19,139 bases of DNA, from assembly GCA_041743975.1 (NCBI GenBank), contig JBGTLT010000049.1:1-19139 (forward strand), in the 5' to 3' direction. The position numbers were made by a program, and so were the translations under genes. The first letter of the stretch is position 1; every line of letters starts with the position of its first letter. Positions 14,395 through 19,139 of the stretch are shown here, piece after piece. Origin of the DNA: JTS-RE37 sp041743975 (lineage in GTDB: Bacteria > Bacteroidota > Bacteroidia > Flavobacteriales > Flavobacteriaceae). The notes under the pieces are model-generated. The model saw nothing but the letters and a program-made list of their open reading frames with translations. It was not told the origin of the DNA and did not search any database.

Positions 14395-16418
14395 TCCCCG
14401 CTCCTGAATTCATAGGCTCCCTTTTCACCGGTGTAGTGGAAAGGGAGTTTGCGTTCGGCACACGTCCTTTTCCACCGTTCCACATAAGAAGGATAATTAC
14501 TGCCATCTGCCAGTACCCCGGCAGCTTGTACGGAATCCAGGAACCGGGCCAGGTTGATCTTCGGGGATTGGGTTAACAACACCATATCAGCTTTATAGAC
14601 AGGAGGCGGGTATATTCCCAGGCTGTCTACGATCAGCAGGTTTACTGCACCGATGCGGTAGCTGTTCTGCAACTCCTCATATGTAATCCCCCGGATCCGC
14701 TGCGCTACCTTATAATCCGTTACGATTAAATCAGCAACGGCCCTATCGGTGGCCAGTACCCGGAGGGATGCCCCTTGTTGCCGTATCATCACTGTATGGG
14801 CAGCCTGGTGCATCAGCAGTGTTTTCTTCGTATCCCGGGTTTCGGAAACCTGATGGACTACCCAGGCCTGGAAGGTAATGACGGCCAGCATCAACAGGGC
14901 AATTGGTTTAAAGGCCGGCCTGGATAGGGCAGGGATGAGGGCCAGCAGGATACCAAAGGCAAGCAAAACCTGTACCCGGTCAAATGGGATGTCCCGGAAC
15001 AGGAAGGCTTCCTGTAGGGCCACCCACCCTACAACTGCATTCATCGCATGGATGATGGCATTATACAAGACCATTAATAAATGGGGAAGGATTCCCAGTA
15101 AGGAAAGGGCGATGACCCCAATCCCCAGGCCCAGGACCACCCCCAGAAACGGGATGATGACTATATTGGAAACAAAAAACAGGCCGGGAAACTGATGGAA
15201 ATAATACAAGGAAATGGGAACGACCCCCAATTGGGCTGCAAGGGAAACAGACAGCAATTGCCACACTTTCCGGAGCAACCCCTTTTGAGGACGCCAGAAC
15301 TTTTGCATTCGGGGATAGATCCAGACAATTGCGAAAACGGCTGCATAACTCATTTGAAATCCGACGTGGAACAAGAGCATCGGACTAAACAGCAGCAGTA
15401 TAAAGAACATGGACAATGCCAAAATATTGAACGTATTGGCAGGCCGGTCAAGGTAAAGGGCATAGGCCACAAACGAGAACATGGTGACCGCCCTGATAAG
15501 GGAAGCAGACAGTCCGGCCATACATGCGAAACCCCAGAGCAGGACCACAATGGTTCCCAGCTTAATTGTTTTCCCATGTGGCAGGCGCGATAAAGGTTGT
15601 AACAGGAATTGTAGCAGCAGCAGCAATATGCCGATATGCAATCCGGAAAGCGCCAGGATATGGACTGCCCCGGCATCTTTATAATGGGTATAGGTTTCCG
15701 TACTGATCTCGTTGCGGTCACCCAATAGCAAGGCGCTCATAACCCCCAGCTCCTGTTGCCCGAACCCTTCCCCCTTTAAGCTTGTAAGGATGTGCTCCCT
15801 TAGTCGGGCTGCCAGTCCAAATACGGTGGGGGATGGATGAGGTTGTTGTATAAATTCATCCCTTGTAAGGCGCAGCTGATCGTAAATCCCGAGCACTTCC
15901 AGGTAGTTTTTATAGCTGAACTGATAGGGATTTAAAGGGGGCAGAACCTTTTCAACTACGGCAAGGGCTATAAGTTCATCATCAACCCGCAACGGGTGGG
16001 CAACTGAATCCTTCCGGATGTTCAGCAGAAATTTTCCAGATGCGTACCGGCCATCTACCCCCTGTACGGTGGCAATATACCTGTCTGAATAGGAATTGGC
16101 TTTCAGGACTTCCCTGATTTTAAGGTGCCAGTTTTCAACCGTGTTTAAAGTTTGGCGGGAATAGTGGGATGCGTGGTTCGCAGGCTGTGAAAGTGAATAG
16201 GCAGTGGCCCCCATGCCCAGGAGGACAGCCAACATCACCAGCCCGAAGGCTATGCTCTCCCTGTTTTTGTGCCAGCGGAACACTATCCCGAGGCTTAGCC
16301 CGGCAATCCCCGTAAAAAGCATGGGGAACAAGGGTTGCAGTTCCAGCATAAAACCAATCAGTATACCACACACCAGGAGGATGGTGAATTTGATAGGTAT
16401 GAAATCCAGAAGTTTCAT
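14391..16418 (-). CDS. comEC: ComEC/Rec2-type DNA uptake channel, degenerate C terminus
   Basis: 675 residues. ComEC forms the inner-membrane channel through which single-stranded DNA enters in natural transformation. Order: N-terminal hydrophobic helices (about 10-75), a periplasmic DUF4131/OB-like domain (about 100-185), the Competence domain with many helices (about 220-510, including HILALSGLHIG at 253-263), and a C-terminal soluble region (about 530-675). The last region keeps a DGSNYPSYVERWK element but no HxHxDH metal-binding motif of the metallo-beta-lactamase domain seen in Bacillus-type ComEC. Short ComEC forms like this are common in Bacteroidota. The start codon is one base after the NlpC/P60 gene's stop, so the two are probably cotranscribed. 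Confidence 0.92.
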   Translation of the reverse strand: MKLLDFIPIKFTILLVCGILIGFMLELQPLFPMLFTGIAGLSLGIVFRWHKNRESIAFGLVMLAVLLGMGATAYSLSQPANHASHYSRQTLNTVENWHLKIREVLKANSYSDRYIATVQGVDGRYASGKFLLNIRKDSVAHPLRVDDELIALAVVEKVLPPLNPYQFSYKNYLEVLGIYDQLRLTRDEFIQQPHPSPTVFGLAARLREHILTSLKGEGFGQQELGVMSALLLGDRNEISTETYTHYKDAGAVHILALSGLHIGILLLLLQFLLQPLSRLPHGKTIKLGTIVVLLWGFACMAGLSASLIRAVTMFSFVAYALYLDRPANTFNILALSMFFILLLFSPMLLFHVGFQMSYAAVFAIVWIYPRMQKFWRPQKGLLRKVWQLLSVSLAAQLGVVPISLYYFHQFPGLFFVSNIVIIPFLGVVLGLGIGVIALSLLGILPHLLMVLYNAIIHAMNAVVGWVALQEAFLFRDIPFDRVQVLLAFGILLALIPALSRPAFKPIALLMLAVITFQAWVVHQVSETRDTKKTLLMHQAAHTVMIRQQGASLRVLATDRAVADLIVTDYKVAQRIRGITYEELQNSYRIGAVNLLIVDSLGIYPPPVYKADMVLLTQSPKINLARFLDSVQAAGVLADGSNYPSYVERWKRTCAERKLPFHYTGEKGAYEFRSGD

Positions 16419-16419
16419 C

Positions 16420-16995
16420 CTACAATATCCTGGTAGCTTTTACGAAGGCATAATTCCAGAATCCCTCGTGGAGGGAAGATATGATTACCCCGCGGGAAGA
16501 AGTGGAATGTATAAATTTGACTTCATCCCTTTCCACTGATACAACCAGCCCCACATGGTTTATGTCCTTCCCCTTTTTACTGGTTTTGAAGAACAGGAGG
16601 TCACCCCTGGCAACCTGTGTGATGCGAATGCGTTTTCCTTCTTCCGCAATCTGGTAGGAGATCCGTGGCAGCGGGATATCATGTTCGCCAAAAGCAACAT
16701 ACAGGAGGCCGGAACAATCCATCCCTTTTCTTGTGGTACCGCCAAACTTATACCGGACCCCCGAGTAGGCCATGGCCGTATGAATAATCCGGTCTGCTTT
16801 CTCCGCCATACCGGGTGCAGGCTCGTCAGCGGTTATTATACGGGTTTCCCCCGGGGATCCGGCTCGTGTTCCACGATCTTCATTCCCGGCCTTCACCGCT
16901 ATTTTCCGTTCCTGGCTATAGGTAGTCCTTTTCTTAGCCACCCCGCAACCGGTGATACAAAGTACTATGAGAAAGGAGAGAAACTTACGTGCCAT
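16420..16995 (-). CDS. NlpC/P60 family cell-wall peptidase, lipoprotein
   Basis: 191 residues. The signal sequence ends in a good lipobox, ITGC (Cys17), so it should be a lipoprotein. A low-complexity charged linker (about 20-65) leads to the NlpC/P60 domain (about 66-190) with catalytic Cys94 in MDCSGL, His147 in INHVGLV and third residue His163 in FIHSTSSRG. Such enzymes are gamma-D-glutamyl-diamino-acid endopeptidases that trim peptidoglycan peptides. It lies 19 bases after lpxB and 1 base before comEC. A role in opening the wall for comEC-dependent DNA passage is imaginable, but general wall turnover is the safer reading. Confidence 0.92.
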   Translation of the reverse strand: MARKFLSFLIVLCITGCGVAKKRTTYSQERKIAVKAGNEDRGTRAGSPGETRIITADEPAPGMAEKADRIIHTAMAYSGVRYKFGGTTRKGMDCSGLLYVAFGEHDIPLPRISYQIAEEGKRIRITQVARGDLLFFKTSKKGKDINHVGLVVSVERDEVKFIHSTSSRGVIISSLHEGFWNYAFVKATRIL

Positions 16996-17014
16996 TCCTG
17001 CAATTTATGTTTTA

Positions 17015-18139
17015 TCACTGCTTAAAATATGCATTTTCAATAATCAAAGCAGCGGTCTTTTCGCTTGCCCCGCGCCCCCCCAGTTTCAGCTCCAGTTCAT
17101 AATAGGCTTCAAACTGATCAGTCCGTCCGGGGCCATCCACTATTTTTTTCAACGCTTCAATCAGGTTTTTGGTATTCAGGTCGCCCTGGATCAGTTCCTG
17201 TACCACTTCCCTTTCCATGATCAGGTTTACCAACGATATGTACTTAAGGGTTATTATTTTTTTGGCGATTTGATACGAGATCCAACTCCCCTTGTAACAG
17301 ACAACCTGCGGGACTTTAAAGAGGGCGGTTTCCAATGTGGCTGTACCGCTGGTGACCAGCGCAGCATAGGAAAAACGAAGCAGTACATAGGTTTTGTTCG
17401 ATACAAAACCCACTTGGGAATTTTTAAGGAATGGTGCATAAAAATCAGCTCCGAGGCTTGGGGCACCTGCAATTACAAACTGGTATTCCGGGAAGCTGTC
17501 AGTAACAGAAAGCATGTCATCCAGCACTTTTTCAACCTCTTGCCTGCGGCTTCCGGGCAATACCGCTATGACAGGCTTTTCCGGATGGAGTCCATTTTTT
17601 GCCCGGAATTCTGCTTCTTTTTGTTGGGGCATCGTGCTGATGGCATCTACCAGCGGATGCCCCACGAAGTGTACGGGGAATCCATGTTTTTTTTCATAGA
17701 ACTCCTTCTCAAAAGGGAGGATTACATACATTTTGTCTATATCCCTTTTGATCCTGCGGATCCTTCCTTCACGAGACGCCCAGATCTGGGGGGAAATATA
17801 GTAATTGGTCTTGTAATTATGTTCCCGGGCCCACTGGGCTATCCTTAGGTTAAACCCGGAATAATCTATAAAAACAATGATATCCGGATGGAATTCCGCA
17901 ATATCCTCCTTGCAGAACCTGATGTTCCTGAAGATGGTGTGAACATTGGCCAGCACCTCTGTAAACCCCATAAACGCCATCTCCCTGTAATGCTTTACCA
18001 ATTCGCCACCCGCCTGCTGCATAAGATCGCCACCCCAGCACCGTACAGCGGCATCGCTATCCTGTGCCCGTAATGCCCGGATAAGGTTAGAACCATGAAG
18101 GTCGCCGGAGGCCTCCCCGGCGATGATATAGTATTTCAT
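17015..18139 (-). CDS. lpxB: Lipid-A-disaccharide synthase LpxB
   Basis: 374 residues, normal length. A peripheral inner-membrane glycosyltransferase (family GT19) that joins lipid X to UDP-2,3-diacylglucosamine to form the tetra-acylated disaccharide of lipid A. Motifs: GEASGD (8-13) at the N terminus, IDYSGFN (91-97), SPQIWASREGR (116-126, the SPQxWA block), FVGHPLVD (158-165), LPGSRRQEVEK (194-204), and the C-terminal VTSGTATLE and hydrophobic region before LVNLIMEREVVQELIQ. All expected blocks are intact. The gap to the 94-residue gene upstream is 97 bases without a convincing promoter. The window thus carries both lipid A synthesis (lpxB) and lipopolysaccharide export (lptC), in separate operons. 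Confidence 0.96.
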   Translation of the reverse strand: MKYYIIAGEASGDLHGSNLIRALRAQDSDAAVRCWGGDLMQQAGGELVKHYREMAFMGFTEVLANVHTIFRNIRFCKEDIAEFHPDIIVFIDYSGFNLRIAQWAREHNYKTNYYISPQIWASREGRIRRIKRDIDKMYVILPFEKEFYEKKHGFPVHFVGHPLVDAISTMPQQKEAEFRAKNGLHPEKPVIAVLPGSRRQEVEKVLDDMLSVTDSFPEYQFVIAGAPSLGADFYAPFLKNSQVGFVSNKTYVLLRFSYAALVTSGTATLETALFKVPQVVCYKGSWISYQIAKKIITLKYISLVNLIMEREVVQELIQGDLNTKNLIEALKKIVDGPGRTDQFEAYYELELKLGGRGASEKTAALIIENAYFKQ

Positions 18140-18236
18140 GTCTCCGATGATTAAATTGGGTACAAGGTAACCAATATATGGAAGACCGACAGATGTGGCA
18201 CTAAAGCCCGGCGTGTTCTGCCTGGCTGCTGCTAGG

Positions 18237-18521
18237 TCAAAACAATTTATAATAGAGGATCACCATGGCAGTGAGGAGCGTGGCCATCAATACCCCTTTG
18301 GCCCGGGAATCCCGCTTCAATTTCAGAAAACCAAAGAATGCGAAAAGGTTTAGGATGGCACCCAGTGCCAGAAGGCTTCCCACATGGCCTTGTTCCACGG
18401 CTGCAGTGTACGTTTCACTGATTCCGAACTTGGAAAACAGCAGGATATAAAGCAAGGACCCTATCGTATTTGCTATGATTCCAACGATAAATCCTATGGC
18501 AATTTCCTTTTTTCTATTCAT
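18237..18521 (-). CDS. Small membrane protein overlapping surE, unknown function
   Basis: 94 residues with three hydrophobic segments: about 7-29 (IAIGFIVGIIANTIGSLLYI), 45-67 (LLALGAILNLFAFFGFL) and 76-92 (GVLMATLLTAMVILYY). The N terminus is basic (MNRKKE). Start: the ATG at 18521 lies inside the end of surE, an 8-base overlap (ATGAATAG), so translation is coupled. The reading frame is open further upstream to 18704, but that part runs through surE in another frame and looks unlike a protein sequence. No motif assigns a function. Its place between surE and lpxB suggests it is carried as part of that operon. Confidence 0.8.
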   Translation of the reverse strand: MNRKKEIAIGFIVGIIANTIGSLLYILLFSKFGISETYTAAVEQGHVGSLLALGAILNLFAFFGFLKLKRDSRAKGVLMATLLTAMVILYYKLF

Positions 18522-19139
18522 TGAGGTTCCAGTTGTTGATATTTTGTATGACATGGTGGGCCGTGAGGTCAAATTGGGTGGGAACGACAGATACAAAACC
18601 ATTGGAAAGCGCCCATTCATCCGTATCGTCCCCTTTGTCGAGCAACTCGAATTCCCCTGTGAGCCAGTAATATTCCTTTCCCATAGGGTTGACACGCTTG
18701 TCAAATTTTTCTTTCCAATTGGCCTTTGCCTGCCGGCACACTTTTATACCCTTAATTTTGCTGCCGGCAAGTTTGGGGATGTTGACATTGAGGACCACCC
18801 CGTTGGGCATACCATGCTGCAATGCTTCACGGACTATAGTTTTGATCGACTTTCCGGCTGGTTCAAAATCAGCCTCCCAGGCATAGTCGCACAAGGAGAA
18901 ACCGATAGCCGGGATGCCCTCTATCCCGGCTTCCACAGCGGCACTCATAGTGCCGGAATAAATGACGTTTATGGAAGAATTGGATCCATGATTGATACCA
19001 CTGACACAAATATCGGGTTTCCGGTGCAAAATAACCTGCAGGGCCAGTTTTACACAATCTGCCGGGGTGCCGCTGCAACTGTATTCAGTCTCCGCGCCAT
19101 TTTCCAGATCAATGGTAACCCTCTTGGAAAACAAGGTAC
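18514..19139 (-). CDS. surE: 5'/3'-nucleotidase SurE, N terminus beyond the window
   Basis: About 208 C-terminal residues are present; the start and the N-terminal DD metal-binding motif of SurE lie beyond the right edge. SurE dephosphorylates nucleoside 5'- and 3'-monophosphates with a divalent metal. Family blocks seen are SCSGTPADCVKLAL and DICVSGINHGSNSSINVIYSGTMSAAVEAG, which carries the conserved SGxNxG and YSGT elements with metal-binding Asn, then VLNVNIP, and a tail ending SVVPTQFDLTAH. The frame is open to the edge; a TTG at 19134 is an internal codon, not a start. It is the first visible gene of the minus-strand group surE, 94-residue protein, lpxB, NlpC/P60, comEC. Confidence 0.93.
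   Translation of the reverse strand, partial: TLFSKRVTIDLENGAETEYSCSGTPADCVKLALQVILHRKPDICVSGINHGSNSSINVIYSGTMSAAVEAGIEGIPAIGFSLCDYAWEADFEPAGKSIKTIVREALQHGMPNGVVLNVNIPKLAGSKIKGIKVCRQAKANWKEKFDKRVNPMGKEYYWLTGEFELLDKGDDTDEWALSNGFVSVVPTQFDLTAHHVIQNINNWNLNE

Noticed and set aside
16952..17848. 298-codon open frame on the plus strand, antisense to lpxB
   Set aside because: Shadow of lpxB, which has every family motif. The antisense translation resembles no protein family.
18221..18236. CCTGGC-TGCT-GCTAGG inverted repeat before lpxB
   Set aside because: Only six pairs with one G-U, or an A-C mismatch on the strand that is transcribed, and no T run; not enough for a terminator or a regulatory element.
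18522..18704. Longer start for the 94-residue membrane protein
   Set aside because: The extension lies entirely inside surE in another frame, is Ser/Thr-rich, and would place a long tail before an otherwise typical N terminus (MNRKKE).

Overview
The window reads as core chromosome of a member of the Bacteroidota, almost certainly the Flavobacteriaceae. Evidence for this is the Bacteroidota-type promoter (TTTG, 19 bases, TAnnTTTG) in front of the tRNA, the general lack of Shine-Dalgarno sequences, the mevalonate pathway (class II HMG-CoA reductase next to a GYDIA-type GHMP kinase), a ComEC without its metallo-beta-lactamase motif, and lipid A, LptC and outer-membrane genes. By eye the base composition is near 48 % GC, rather high for the family; the genus cannot be fixed from sequence alone.

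Layout. (1) 1-353: two face-to-face terminator hairpins, a tRNA-Phe on the minus strand with its promoter, and the promoter of coaX. (2) 354-5860, plus strand, very tightly packed: coaX (pantothenate kinase), an outer-membrane beta-barrel protein, a secreted TPR protein, lptC, a 68-residue membrane protein and a CorC/HlyC-type membrane protein. The junctions run from a 4-base overlap to a 40-base gap, so this is probably one operon, mostly concerned with the cell envelope. (3) After a 181-base gap with inverted repeats, a PpiD-like periplasmic folding factor (6042-8162) ends at a strong hairpin terminator. (4) Convergent with it, on the minus strand, lie a GHMP kinase and HMG-CoA reductase (8222-10447), a two-gene mevalonate-pathway operon. 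(5) A divergent intergenic region of 162 bases leads to a dipeptidyl-peptidase IV-like exopeptidase and a POT-family peptide transporter (10610-14394), a peptide degradation and uptake pair. (6) The rest, 14391-19139, is on the minus strand. In transcription order it is surE (cut by the window edge), a 94-residue membrane protein, lpxB, an NlpC/P60 lipoprotein and comEC.

The genes serve coenzyme A synthesis, lipopolysaccharide transport and lipid A synthesis, outer-membrane protein folding, isoprenoid synthesis, peptide use, cell-wall turnover and DNA uptake. I found no insertion sequence, phage gene, CRISPR array, toxin-antitoxin pair or defence system, and no strong case for a wholly new system. 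The parts most open to discovery are the unassigned envelope proteins (barrel, TPR, 68-residue and 94-residue proteins), the uncharacterised kinase step beside HMG-CoA reductase, and the compact regulatory DNA at the left edge.
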